Below, one piece after another: positions 18,670 to 26,726 of a stretch of 49,119 nt of DNA. Each line of letters opens with the position of its first letter. The first letter of the stretch is position 1. The position numbers and the translations under genes were made by a program. Below the pieces are notes generated by a model. The model was not told the DNA's origin and made no database searches. It worked only from the letters and a program-made list of their open reading frames with translations. Source of the DNA: Acidiphilium iwatense (lineage in GTDB: Bacteria > Pseudomonadota > Alphaproteobacteria > Acetobacterales > Acetobacteraceae); the NCBI RefSeq assembly GCF_021556475.1, contig NZ_JAKGBZ010000026.1, positions 1-49,119 of the forward strand, read 5' to 3'.

Positions 18670-20027
18670 TGAAATCGGCGCTGCGCGGCCCGTTCCTGAC
18701 CTATACCGGCAATCCGTTCCAGGATGATCCTGCCTCCTGTTATCGATACGAGTCCGACGGCTTGATCGTGATCGATAACGGCAGGATCATCCATGCCGGA
18801 GCCTTCACGGCCGATCATGTGCCGCACGGAGTGGTGCCGGACCATCACCCCGATGCGCTGATCCTGCCCGGCTTTATCGATGCCCATGTGCATTATCCGC
18901 AGACCCCGATGATCGGCGCCTTCGGCAAGCAATTGCTGGAATGGCTGGAAAACTATGTTTTCGTTATCGAACAGCGCTACAACGATAAAGTCTTCGCACG
19001 GGCCATCGCAAAGCTGTTCCTGCGCGAACAGATAAGAGCGGGCGTCACCACGCCGATCACCTATTGCACGGTCCATCCTGAATCGGTGGACGCCTATTTC
19101 GAGGAAGCGTCGCTCCTGGGTCTGCGGACCGGCGCCGGCAAGGTTCTGATGGACCGGAACGCGCCCGAGGCTTTGCGCGATTCCGCGCAATCGGGCTACG
19201 ATCAATCGAAACGGCTTGCCGAACGCTGGCATGGCGACGGCCGCTTCTTCTACGTGGTCACGCCGCGCTTCGCACCCACCAGCACCGAGGCGCAACTCGA
19301 CCTGGCGGGCGCACTATTGCGCGAAATTCCAGGCCTCTACATGCAGACCCATCTGGCGGAAAACACCAGCGAACTGCAATGGGTCGCCGCCTTGTTTCCA
19401 GGCAGCCACGACTATCTCGATGTCTATGACCGGCATAATCTCGTCGGCCCGCGCTGCCTGTTCGGTCACGCCGTGCATCTCTGCGAACGCGAATGGCGGC
19501 GCCTCGCCCAGGCCGGCGCCACCGTGGTCCACTGCCCGACCTCCAATCTGTTTCTCGGCTCGGGCCTGTTCAATCTGAAGCGGGCGCTGGTTTCCGCCAA
19601 CCCGGTGCGCACCGCGCTCGGTTCCGATCTCGGTGCCGGCACCAGTTTTTCGCCGCTCACCACGCTGAACGAAGCCTACAAGATCGCCCAGTTGAACGGC
19701 TACGCGCTATCCGCGCATCAGGCCTTCTATCTGGCAACACTCGGATCGGCCCGCGCGATCTATCAGGACGCGCATATCGGCAGCATCGAAGCCGGGAAGG
19801 ACGCCGACCTCGTCGTGCTCGACCCGAAGGCTACGCCGCTGCTCGCCGCCCGTCAGGAATTTTCGGAATCGCTCGAGGAACAGTTATTCGTTCTGATGAC
19901 GCTGGGCAGCGAAACCGCCGTCAAGGCAACCTATGTCGCCGGCCGCAAGGTTCATGAACGCGCACCGACGGAATCGGTCATGCCGGCACTACCGCCTCGC
20001 GTGTCCGCCGCGCCTCGTAGGATTTGA
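18669..20027 (+). CDS. guaD: Guanine deaminase
   Basis: A 452-residue amidohydrolase that deaminates guanine to xanthine, feeding XdhAB. The metal site is recognisable: LPGFIDAHVHYPQ (His73, His75), the QTHLAEN histidine, the FGHAVHLCE histidine and the aspartate in GSDLGAGTSFSPLT. The following GSARAIYQDAHIGSIEAGKDADLVVLD is the usual C-terminal composite-domain sequence. The start at 18669 overlaps the permease stop. Its last 50 bases overlap the convergent reductase gene, whose stop lies inside guaD; both ends look genuine. Confidence 0.95.
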   Translation: MKSALRGPFLTYTGNPFQDDPASCYRYESDGLIVIDNGRIIHAGAFTADHVPHGVVPDHHPDALILPGFIDAHVHYPQTPMIGAFGKQLLEWLENYVFVIEQRYNDKVFARAIAKLFLREQIRAGVTTPITYCTVHPESVDAYFEEASLLGLRTGAGKVLMDRNAPEALRDSAQSGYDQSKRLAERWHGDGRFFYVVTPRFAPTSTEAQLDLAGALLREIPGLYMQTHLAENTSELQWVAALFPGSHDYLDVYDRHNLVGPRCLFGHAVHLCEREWRRLAQAGATVVHCPTSNLFLGSGLFNLKRALVSANPVRTALGSDLGAGTSFSPLTTLNEAYKIAQLNGYALSAHQAFYLATLGSARAIYQDAHIGSIEAGKDADLVVLDPKATPLLAARQEFSESLEEQLFVLMTLGSETAVKATYVAGRKVHERAPTESVMPALPPRVSAAPRRI

Positions 20028-20913
20028 GGTGAGCATAGGCGATGCGCAGCAGCGCACCGCCGCGATGTGGTTCGCCGCGATCGAGCAGATCGCCGACGAC
20101 ATGATCGGCCTCGATCCTCCCGCCGCGTTCGATGTCGCGCAGCATCGATGCGGTGAAAGGAGACCCCGCCGCCGTGAGCATGGCGCGGCTGCGCTCAATC
20201 ATGGCCGCACGCGGCGGAAAACCGTTTCGTTCCGCGATGACGGCGCACTCATCGAACAGCGCGGCGGCAAGATCCGCGTTCCCCGCCGCGACGATATCGC
20301 CGATTGCCGCCCGCATCAGGCAGGTGATGCCGGCGAGCGTCGCGATGAATATCCATTTCTCCCACATCTCCTGGAGAATCACGGAACTGTGGCGAGTGTC
20401 GAAATTTGCCTTGGCGAACACGGCTTCGATTGCTTCCGCGCGGGCAGTGCGCACCCCGTCGCGTTCGCCGAAGGTGAGCGTGTGAGCATCGTTGAGATGC
20501 AGAATCTCGCCTTCGGAGCCGAGTGCGGCCGAAATCGCGCATTGCCCGCCAAGCACGTGCGCGGCACCGAAACGGGCGTCCAGCGCATCGAGATGGCGCA
20601 TACCGTTCAGCAGCGGCAGAATCGCCGTTTGCGGCCCGACCGCCGCGGCGAAAGCATCCATCGCGCTTTCGAGATCGTAGGCTTTGCAGCTCAAAAGAAT
20701 CAGATCGAAATTTTCCCGCAATGCGTCAGCCGTAACAACCGGCGGCGCCGGCAGATCGACGTCGCCGCGCGCGCTGCGGATCACGAGGCCGTTACGGGCG
20801 AGCGACGCGGCACGCCCGGCTCGCACCAGAAACGTCACATCGGCGCCGGCTTGCAAAAGCCTGCCGCCGAAATAACCACCGGTACCGCCGGCACCGACGA
20901 CAAGAATGCGCAT
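19978..20913 (-). CDS. 2-dehydropantoate 2-reductase family (PanE/ApbA-like)
   Basis: A 311-residue NADPH-dependent reductase. The Rossmann fold is clear at the start (VVGAGGTGGYFGGRL, residues 5-19) with the LVRAGR NADP selector. LLSCKAYDLESA follows, and the C-terminal helical domain holds the active-site lysine in MWEKWIFIATLAGITCL. True PanE usually has K-x-x-x-N in that helix; here the asparagine position is not evident, so it could act on another 2-oxo acid. It is the second gene after the thioesterase (4 bases apart) and its end overlaps the convergent guaD. Confidence 0.85.
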   Translation of the reverse strand: MRILVVGAGGTGGYFGGRLLQAGADVTFLVRAGRAASLARNGLVIRSARGDVDLPAPPVVTADALRENFDLILLSCKAYDLESAMDAFAAAVGPQTAILPLLNGMRHLDALDARFGAAHVLGGQCAISAALGSEGEILHLNDAHTLTFGERDGVRTARAEAIEAVFAKANFDTRHSSVILQEMWEKWIFIATLAGITCLMRAAIGDIVAAGNADLAAALFDECAVIAERNGFPPRAAMIERSRAMLTAAGSPFTASMLRDIERGGRIEADHVVGDLLDRGEPHRGGALLRIAYAHLKSYEARRTREAVVPA

Positions 20914-20917
20914 CGCC

Positions 20918-21367
20918 TCAGCGATCCATGACGATCAGGGTCGAGGTCGCCGAGGCGTAAAGTCGTCCCGCTTCATCGGTCAGCCGCGCTTCGGCGAAGG
21001 CCGCGCGCCGCCCCATCGAAACAACCATGCCTTCGGCGCGCACCGTCCCGGTTTCCGCTGTGAGTGCCTTATGATAGGCGATCTTCAATTCCAGCGTCGA
21101 ATAGGCTTGCCCCGGCATCAGCTTCGAGTGCACGGCGCAGCCGCAGGCGGAATCGAGCAGGGTCGCGGCGTAGCCGCCATGCACCGTGCCGATCGGGTTA
21201 TAAACCCCATGGCCCGGCCTTCCCTCGAACACGGCGCGGCCGGCTTCAATCTCGACCAGATTGAAACCGAGAGTCTGCCCGATTCCAACCCTCAGCTTCG
21301 CGTCCATCAGGGCGCGCAACTGATCGAGGCCGCTTGGCCGGGCATCAAGAGCGATGTCGTTCATCAT
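20918..21367 (-). CDS. Hotdog-fold PaaI-type thioesterase
   Basis: A 149-residue acyl-CoA thioesterase of the PaaI/DUF4442 class. The core motif NPIGTVHGGYAATLLDSACG holds the HGG turn and the catalytic aspartate. I start at the ATG at 21367 (MMNDIALDARP) because GGAGAGG lies a few bases upstream on the minus strand; a longer frame to 21391 would place that site inside the gene. It leads the reductase gene and is divergent from the HxlR regulator, which probably controls it. Substrate unknown. Confidence 0.88.
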   Translation of the reverse strand: MMNDIALDARPSGLDQLRALMDAKLRVGIGQTLGFNLVEIEAGRAVFEGRPGHGVYNPIGTVHGGYAATLLDSACGCAVHSKLMPGQAYSTLELKIAYHKALTAETGTVRAEGMVVSMGRRAAFAEARLTDEAGRLYASATSTLIVMDR

Positions 21368-21403
21368 GGTTTTCCTCTCCGGGTTGATCATGTCGATCTA
21401 TCA

Positions 21404-21437
21404 CTTGCATTATAATAGTCGCAAGCGTAAATGCTTG
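21404..21437. promoter_or_regulatory. Inverted repeats and -10 in the HxlR/thioesterase divergent gap
   Basis: Two overlapping dyads: CTTGC (21404-21408) with GCAAG (21421-21425), and CAAGC (21422-21426) with GCTTG (21433-21437). A consensus TATAAT lies at 21411-21416 between the first arms. The gap is only 100 bases and serves two divergent genes, so a regulator bound here would block both. Binding by the HxlR product is inferred from position. Confidence 0.45.
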
Positions 21438-21467
21438 TCACCCTCAGAAACCGCGCAAGGGTCTGCC

Positions 21468-21983
21468 ATGCAGCGCAAGAGCTTCGGCACCATGCAGTGC
21501 CCGATCGCCCGCAGCCTCGAACGGGTTGGCGAATGGTGGAGCATCCTGATCTTGCGCGACGCCTTCCACGGCCTGACACGGTTCGATCAGTTCCAGAAAA
21601 GCCTGGACATCGCGCCGAACATGCTGACGCGACGGCTCAATGCGCTGGTCGAGTCCGGCCTGCTGGAGCGCCGCCTCTACAGCGAGCATCCGCCGCGCCA
21701 TGATTACGTATTGACCGAACGCGGACGCGATTTCAGCCCGATACTCCTGGCATTGCTCGCCTGGGGCAACAAGCATTTCGCGCCAGAGGGGCCGAGTGTC
21801 GTTCTGCTGGACCGCGAAACCGGCGCCGAAGCGCAGCCGATGATGATCGACAAACTCAGCGGCAAGCCGCTCGCGACATCCCGTTTCCGCACCGCCCCAG
21901 GACCCGCGGCCGATGCGCGCACCCGCGCCCGGCTCGAAGCCGGGCGCGCGACACCGAAAACCGCATCGCGAGCGCCGGGTTAA
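21468..21983 (+). CDS. HxlR-family transcriptional regulator
   Basis: A 171-residue winged helix regulator. The HxlR signature runs from residue 11: [19 protein letters not shown], then [12 protein letters not shown], the recognition helix with [10 protein letters not shown] and the wing with [10 protein letters not shown]. Cys11 is the conserved cysteine used for redox or electrophile sensing in some relatives. A longer tail than usual (about 60 residues after the core) is Arg/Ala-rich. It is divergent from the thioesterase-reductase pair with paired dyads between them, so it probably represses that pair and itself. Confidence 0.9.
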   Translation: MQRKSFGTMQCPIARSLERVGEWWSILILRDAFHGLTRFDQFQKSLDIAPNMLTRRLNALVESGLLERRLYSEHPPRHDYVLTERGRDFSPILLALLAWGNKHFAPEGPSVVLLDRETGAEAQPMMIDKLSGKPLATSRFRTAPGPAADARTRARLEAGRATPKTASRAPG

Positions 21984-22062
21984 CGACCTCATACGTTCAT
22001 TTTGCCGAATCGCCGCTTTGGCTTATCCCGCTTTCGAGCAACCGATCATTCGGAGACGCCAG

Positions 22063-23136
22063 ATGCCGAACCTGACCCCTCGTAACCGTGCGGCGGCGTT
22101 CTGCGAGCGCTTTGGCCTCGATATGCCGATCCTCCAGGCCCCCATGGCGGGGGCCTGCCCGGCAAGCCTCGCCAGTGCGGTCGCCAATGCCGGCGGCATG
22201 GGCGGCATGGGTGCCCTGTTATCGACACCGGACGAGATCGCCGACTGGGCCGCCGATTTCCGCGGCGGCAGCAACGGCGCGTTCCAGGTCAATCTCTGGG
22301 TGCCGGACCCTCCGCCCCGGCGCGACGCGGCGGCGGAAGCGCGGGTGCGGGAATTTCTCGGCGGCTGGGGGCCCCCGGTTCCGCCCGAAGCGGCCGAGGC
22401 CAAGCCGCCCGATTTCGCCGCGCAGTGCGAGGCCCTGCTCGCCGCCGCGCCGCCGGTGGTGTCCTCGATCATGGGCCTTTACCCGCCGGATTTCGTCGCC
22501 GCGCTCAAAGCGCGCGGGATCGCCTGGTTCGCCTGCGCCACGACTCTCAACGAAGCCCTCGCGGCCGAGGCCGCCGGTGCGGACGCCATCGTCGCGCAGG
22601 GCGCCGAAGCCGGCGGTCATCGCGGCAGCTTCGAGGCCGCCGAGGCGGAACAGCAAAGCGTGGGACTTTTCGCCCTGCTGCCGCGGCTTGCCGACAGGCT
22701 CTCGATACCCGTCATCGCCACCGGCGGCATCGCGGATGGGCGCGGCACGGCGGCCGCCCTCATCCTGGGTGCCAGCGCCGTGCAGATCGGCACCGCCTTC
22801 CTGCGCTGCCCGGAGGCCAAAACCAATCAAGCCTGGGCCGACGCGCTGGCCTCGGTCGAGCCGGAAGCCACAAGGTTGACCCGCGCCTTCAGCGGGCGAC
22901 TCGGGCGCGCGATCGCGACCGATTACGTTCGCGCGGCGGCGACCGCGATCGCACCTCCCGCGCCCTACCCGGTGCAGCGCGGCCTGACCGCGCCGATGCG
23001 GGCGGAGGCGGCACGCGCGGGCGACATCCAGCGCATGCAGGCCTGGGCCGGACAGGCGGCGTTCCTGGCCGAAGCGAAACCGGCGGCCGAGGTGGCCCGC
23101 GATATCTGGGACACCGCCCAAACCCTCCTGCCCTGA
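22063..23136 (+). CDS. Nitronate monooxygenase family flavoprotein
   Basis: A 357-residue FMN-binding TIM-barrel enzyme, related to class I nitronate monooxygenase (2-nitropropane dioxygenase). It opens with the family pattern [12 protein letters not shown], then [10 protein letters not shown], and carries the GAEAGGHRG motif with the active-site histidine and the FMN phosphate loops [10 protein letters not shown] and [17 protein letters not shown] ribosome binding site precedes the ATG at 22063. Its stop and that of the convergent DJ-1 gene are adjacent and lie inside the perfect palindrome CCTGATCAGG (23132-23141). Substrate could be a nitronate or another oxidisable acid. Confidence 0.9.
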   Translation: MPNLTPRNRAAAFCERFGLDMPILQAPMAGACPASLASAVANAGGMGGMGALLSTPDEIADWAADFRGGSNGAFQVNLWVPDPPPRRDAAAEARVREFLGGWGPPVPPEAAEAKPPDFAAQCEALLAAAPPVVSSIMGLYPPDFVAALKARGIAWFACATTLNEALAAEAAGADAIVAQGAEAGGHRGSFEAAEAEQQSVGLFALLPRLADRLSIPVIATGGIADGRGTAAALILGASAVQIGTAFLRCPEAKTNQAWADALASVEPEATRLTRAFSGRLGRAIATDYVRAAATAIAPPAPYPVQRGLTAPMRAEAARAGDIQRMQAWAGQAAFLAEAKPAAEVARDIWDTAQTLLP

Positions 23137-23844
23137 TCAGGCACCGGCGGGCCGGGCGCCGGCGCGCAGCGCTTCTGCCGCGCGCTGAACGGCGTCGCGC
23201 CGGTCCGCCATCGCGGGCGCCATCCGGGCCGTAACCGCCTCAAGGATCGCAGGCGGCGCGATTTCCGGCCGTCCGGCATGGAAGGGCGGCTCTGGCGCGT
23301 ATTCGAGCCCCAACTGGATCGACTGGGCAACCTCCGCTCCGGCGAGTTCGCCGATCAGCGCCAGGGAGAAATCGATGCCAGCGGTCACGCCGCCGCCGGT
23401 CAGGATGCTGCCGTCGCGAACCACCCGGCCCGGATCGGGAATGGCGCCGAATGCCGGCAGCATGTCGCGCCAGGCCCAGTGGCAGGCGGCGCGCCTGCCC
23501 TTCAGCAATCCCGCCGCGCCGAGAATGAGCGAGCCGGTGCAGACCGAGGTGACGTACCGCGCCGTGGCGGCCAGCCACCTTATGGCATCCATGTAGACCG
23601 CGTCCCGCATGGCGGCGACGCAGCCGACGCCACCCGGCACGCACAGCACGTCGCATTGTCCGATCGCGCCCAGATCGGCCAGATCGGCAAAAGTCAGGCC
23701 GTCGGCAGTCACCAATGCACCGCCAACCGATGCTACGATCACTTTCGCCCCCGCAAGCCGGGAGACGAACTGGTGCGGCCCGGTGAAATCGAGGTGGGTA
23801 ACGCCGGTATAGATCGGAAAAACGATGGTGATTTGTTCGGTCAT
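23137..23844 (-). CDS. DJ-1/PfpI-family protein, isonitrile hydratase-like
   Basis: A 235-residue DJ-1 superfamily enzyme. The nucleophile elbow reads SVCTGS with Cys102 and Thr103, and an acidic Asp19 sits in THLDFTGP; this Asp-Cys-Thr trio matches that described for Pseudomonas isonitrile hydratase InhA. The fold continues with CHWAWRDMLPAFGA and GGGVTAGIDFSLAL. It lies opposite a GlxA-type regulator that has the same fold, only 80 bases apart, so co-regulation is likely. Hydration of isonitriles is an inference from the residues; other DJ-1 activities remain possible. Confidence 0.85.
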   Translation of the reverse strand: MTEQITIVFPIYTGVTHLDFTGPHQFVSRLAGAKVIVASVGGALVTADGLTFADLADLGAIGQCDVLCVPGGVGCVAAMRDAVYMDAIRWLAATARYVTSVCTGSLILGAAGLLKGRRAACHWAWRDMLPAFGAIPDPGRVVRDGSILTGGGVTAGIDFSLALIGELAGAEVAQSIQLGLEYAPEPPFHAGRPEIAPPAILEAVTARMAPAMADRRDAVQRAAEALRAGARPAGA

Positions 23845-23924
23845 GGAGAATCCTTTCGGTTGACATCCGCATCATGAGGCCGCAGGCTTTCGGCTCAAAT
23901 GACGTAGATCCCTCAATTCACGCC

Positions 23925-24902
23925 ATGACTCGCGATATCGGCTTCTTCATCTTCCCGGATTTCCAGATTCTCGACCTGACCGGACCGCTCGCGGCGTTCC
24001 AGATCGCTGGCATGGTCGCGGAAGCCGAGCATTACCGGCTGCACGTGCTGTCCCAGCACGGCGGCGGCGTGACGGCGACGGCGGGGCTGGAGGTCGTAAC
24101 GAAGCCGGTAGACGCGCGACGCCTCGACACGCTGATTATTGCCGGCGGGCGCGGCACCCGGCCCGCAGCGCAACCGCCCGGCCGTCTCGCCGCTGTCCGG
24201 TCGGCGGCTTCCGGGGCGCGCCGTGTCGCCAGCGTCTGCACCGGGGCGTTCATTCTCGCGGCGACCGGCCTGCTCGACGGACGCTCCGCCACGACGCATT
24301 GGCGCCACGCGGCATCGCTCCAGCGGCATTATCCTTCGATCCGGGTCGATGGCGACAGGATCTTCGTCAAGGACGGTCCGGTCTGGACCTCCGCCGGCAT
24401 TACTGCGGGCATCGATCTGGCTCTCGCCATGATCGAGGAGGATCACGGCAGCGCGCTCGCGCGCACCGTCGCTCGGGAACTGGTGGTCTATCACCGCCGG
24501 CCCGGCGGCCAGTCGCAATTCTCCGCCATGCTCGATCTCGAACCGGACTCCGATAGGGTACGCCAAGTCTTGAGCTTCGCCCGCGAACATCTGGGCGAAG
24601 CCTTGCCTGTCGAGCGCCTGGCGGAAGCCGCCTGCCTCAGTCCCCGCCAATTCGGCCGGGTGTTCCGCGCCGAAACCGACGAAACCCCCGCCAGGGCGGT
24701 CGAGCGTCTCAGGGCGGAGGCCGCGCGGATGCGGGTGGAGGCCGGCACCGAACCGATCGAGGCGATCGCGGCATCCGTCGGCTTTGCCGATCCCGAGCGG
24801 ATGCGGCGCGCTTTCCTCCGCCGGTTCGGTCAGCCGCCGCAGGCGATCAAGCGGGCGACAAGAATGGGTTCGCCGGTGCCAAGCGTCTCGCGACCGCGCT
24901 AA
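23925..24902 (+). CDS. GlxA-type AraC-family regulator with DJ-1 domain
   Basis: A 325-residue regulator with an N-terminal DJ-1/PfpI-like sensor (about 1-190: IGFFIFPDFQILDLTGP, SVCTGAFILAATGLLDG, TSAGITAGIDLALAM) and two AraC helix-turn-helix motifs at the C-terminus (about 225-312: LAEAACLSPRQFGRVFRAE, then IAASVGFADPERMRRAF). An earlier in-frame ATG at 23874 would add 17 residues out of register with the family, so I prefer 23925; neither has a strong ribosome binding site. It probably regulates the divergent DJ-1 gene. Confidence 0.88.
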   Translation: MTRDIGFFIFPDFQILDLTGPLAAFQIAGMVAEAEHYRLHVLSQHGGGVTATAGLEVVTKPVDARRLDTLIIAGGRGTRPAAQPPGRLAAVRSAASGARRVASVCTGAFILAATGLLDGRSATTHWRHAASLQRHYPSIRVDGDRIFVKDGPVWTSAGITAGIDLALAMIEEDHGSALARTVARELVVYHRRPGGQSQFSAMLDLEPDSDRVRQVLSFAREHLGEALPVERLAEAACLSPRQFGRVFRAETDETPARAVERLRAEAARMRVEAGTEPIEAIAASVGFADPERMRRAFLRRFGQPPQAIKRATRMGSPVPSVSRPR

Positions 24903-24915
24903 CCCCGCGAAGCCG

Positions 24916-25815
24916 TCATGTCAGGACGGCGAGTGCCCCCAGTTGCCGCGCCGCATGGTCGAGAAAAGCCCGCACGCGCGCGGGCATGTGGCGCACGCTG
25001 GGCACGACGAGCTGAACCGGCAACGGCGGCGATTCGAAAGCCTCCAACAGGCGGATGAGCGTACCGGAGGCGAGATCGTCCACCACCTGGTAGGACAATG
25101 CCGCGGCAATGCCCTGGCCGGCGCGCACCGCAACCAGCTTGGCCTCGATGTCGTTCACCATCAGCCTGGGTTCGACCCGGAACGCACGCTCCTGTCCGTC
25201 GACATGGAACCGCCACACCAGCGGGCCGAGCAGGCTGGACGTGAATATGATGTCATGGCCCGCGAGGTCGTCAGGATGTCGCGGCTGCCCGCGCGCCGCG
25301 AGGTAAGCCGGGCTCGCCACCAGCACGCGGCGCACCTCGCCGACCCGCCGGACCATCAGCCCGGAATCGGCCAGCCGGCCGATCCGCACCGCGACATCCA
25401 ACCCCTCCTCGATCAGATCGAGATTGCGATCCGACAGCAGCATTTCGATGCGCAGTGCAGGCCACATATCGAGAAAGGAAGTCGCCACCGGCGTTACATG
25501 CCGGCGTCCGAACACCACGGGAGCCGTCAGCCGCAACATCCCATGCAGTGACACATCCGAATCCGCGGCGCCTTGCATCACCGCATGATAATCGCCGAGC
25601 AGCCGGCGCGCCTGCTCGGCGAAACGCCGCCCGGCATCGGTCGGGGCCAGCCGCCGCGTGGTGCGCTCGAACAGCCGCGCGCCGACCCGCTCTTCCAGCC
25701 CCGCCAGCAGGCGGGTGATCGCCGGGGGCGAGCGGCGCAGGCGCCGGCCCGCCGCGGCGAGGCTGCCGGCATCCAGAATGGCGATGAAAACGGCGAGTTC
25801 GTCCAGGCGGTCCAT
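24916..25815 (-). CDS. LysR-family transcriptional regulator
   Basis: A 299-residue regulator. The helix-turn-helix covers about residues 1-60 (MDRLDELAVFIAILDAGSLAAAG, RSPPAITRLLAGLE), close to the CrgA/DsdC-like group, and the effector domain from about 90 contains DVAVRIGRLADSGL typical of that group. I start at 25815 since the nine-residue upstream extension is out of register. It faces a broken glutathione S-transferase gene across a 101-base gap with a T-N11-A dyad, so its former target is probably decayed. Still intact. Confidence 0.9.
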   Translation of the reverse strand: MDRLDELAVFIAILDAGSLAAAGRRLRRSPPAITRLLAGLEERVGARLFERTTRRLAPTDAGRRFAEQARRLLGDYHAVMQGAADSDVSLHGMLRLTAPVVFGRRHVTPVATSFLDMWPALRIEMLLSDRNLDLIEEGLDVAVRIGRLADSGLMVRRVGEVRRVLVASPAYLAARGQPRHPDDLAGHDIIFTSSLLGPLVWRFHVDGQERAFRVEPRLMVNDIEAKLVAVRAGQGIAAALSYQVVDDLASGTLIRLLEAFESPPLPVQLVVPSVRHMPARVRAFLDHAARQLGALAVLT

Positions 25816-25851
25816 GATTGTTCCGAATAATGGAAGATTCAATTTCGATAT

Positions 25852-25866
25852 TTGTACATTCTACAA
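25852..25866. promoter_or_regulatory. LysR-type operator (T-N11-A dyad)
   Basis: TTGTA (25852-25856) and TACAA (25862-25866) are perfect complements around CATTC; T25853 and A25865 are separated by eleven bases, the LTTR box rule. It lies 37 bases before the LysR start on one side and 51 bases before the glutathione S-transferase start on the other. Confidence 0.5.
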
Positions 25867-25883
25867 TAAAACAACAAGAATTA

Positions 25884-25904
25884 CCTTCGCGACTATCGCG
25901 AAGG
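25884..25904. repeat. 21-bp perfect hairpin in the leader of the GST pseudogene
   Basis: CCTTCGCGA (25884-25892) and TCGCGAAGG (25896-25904) are perfect complements with a 3-base loop CTA. It sits 12 bases before the ATG of the glutathione S-transferase remnant, covering where a ribosome binding site would be. As RNA it would be a strong stem; as DNA it could be an operator. No T-run follows. Confidence 0.5.
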
Positions 25905-25916
25905 ATGAAACCGACC

Positions 25917-26231
25917 ATGCCTCAACCCGACATCACGCTCTACGCCACCAAGCTGTCCGGCCATTGCCACCGGGTCGAGTTGCTGCTGCGGATGCTGGGG
26001 TTACCCTATCGGATCGTCGCAGCGCCGGCCGAATTCCGGCAGAGCCCGGCTTTCTGGCCTTGAATCCGCTGGGTCAGATTCCGGTTCCGAGGACGGCACG
26101 CGCGTGCCCGCGGATTCGAACGCGATCTGGTTCATCTGGCGAAACGCTATGATTCCGGGGAAATCTGGCTGCCTGACGATCCGTACGAGGCCGCATCGGT
26201 GCCGCGCTCGCCGGTTCCATCCGCCGCATAG
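25917..26231 (+). pseudogene. Glutathione S-transferase, N-terminal fragment with multiple frameshifts
   Basis: The ATG at 25917 opens a clear thioredoxin-fold GST start (ITLYATKLSGHCHRVELLLRML, then GLPYRIV) that runs off frame after SPAFW near 26060. The homology continues in the next frame as LALNPLGQIPV, then shifts again near 26088 (EDGTRVPADSNAI) and again near 26127 (LAKRYDSGEIWLPDDPYEAA). It ends at TAG 26229-26231 without a C-terminal helical domain. Three frame breaks and a missing half make it a decayed gene rather than one sequencing slip. The LysR opposite was presumably its regulator. Confidence 0.8.
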
Positions 26232-26679
26232 ATGCCGGCCATGAATGCCGATCCGTTCCATGCGGGCGAGCGCGAGGCGCAGCGTCTTGCCGGCACCCGG
26301 CTTTCCGGCGCCGCGATCCGCAATTTCATGCCGGACCAGCACCGGGCCTTCTTCGCCATGCTGCCGTTCCTGCCCATCGCGACGCTCGACGGCGCGGGCT
26401 GGCCGGTCGCGACGATTCTGACCGGATCTCCGGGTTTCGTCGCCAGCCCCGACCCGCAAACCCTGCGCATCGGCGCGCGTCCAGACCCGGACGATCCGAT
26501 CGCCCCTCATCTCGTCGCCGGTGCGCCGGTTCAAGGGCGCCGAACGGCTCTGGCGCCTGCAAGTCTCTCACGGATGGCGCCGGCGCGGCGTGCTGCCTCT
26601 GCGCTGGGCTTTCCTGAACTATGCACCCACCACGGAGAATACCGGAACGTGGACGGAAAACCAGGCGAACGCCGCATGA
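26232..26679 (+). pseudogene. Broken PNPOx-like flavin protein, chimeric at its 3' side
   Basis: The ATG at 26232 directly follows the GST stop. About 100 residues resemble the start of a pyridoxamine-phosphate-oxidase-like protein that often accompanies GST genes: FHAGEREAQRLAG, NFMPDQHRAFFAMLPFLPIATL, GFVASPDPQTLRIGA, ending at AGAPV near 26535. After that the frame turns into low-complexity sequence. From about 26527 a different frame reads RFKGAERLWRLQVSHGW and then RWAFLNYAP, stopping at TGA 26677-26679; it looks like the tail of an unrelated protein I cannot name. So a deletion or recombination junction near 26530 fuses two gene fragments. The nominal frame from 26232 stays open to 26801, running antisense into the cytochrome gene. 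Confidence 0.65.
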
Positions 26680-26689
26680 TGACCCGCAC

Positions 26690-26726
26690 GCAGAAAACAC
26701 GCAGCTATTCTCACGGGGTTTTCTGC
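26690..26726 (-). repeat. Hairpin overlapping the end of the cytochrome c gene
   Basis: GCAGAAAAC (26690-26698) and GTTTTCTGC (26718-26726) are perfect 9-base complements with a 19-base loop. The stop codon of the cytochrome gene lies in the loop. No T-run follows on the minus strand, so a classic terminator is doubtful; an mRNA 3' stabilising stem is possible. Confidence 0.35.
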
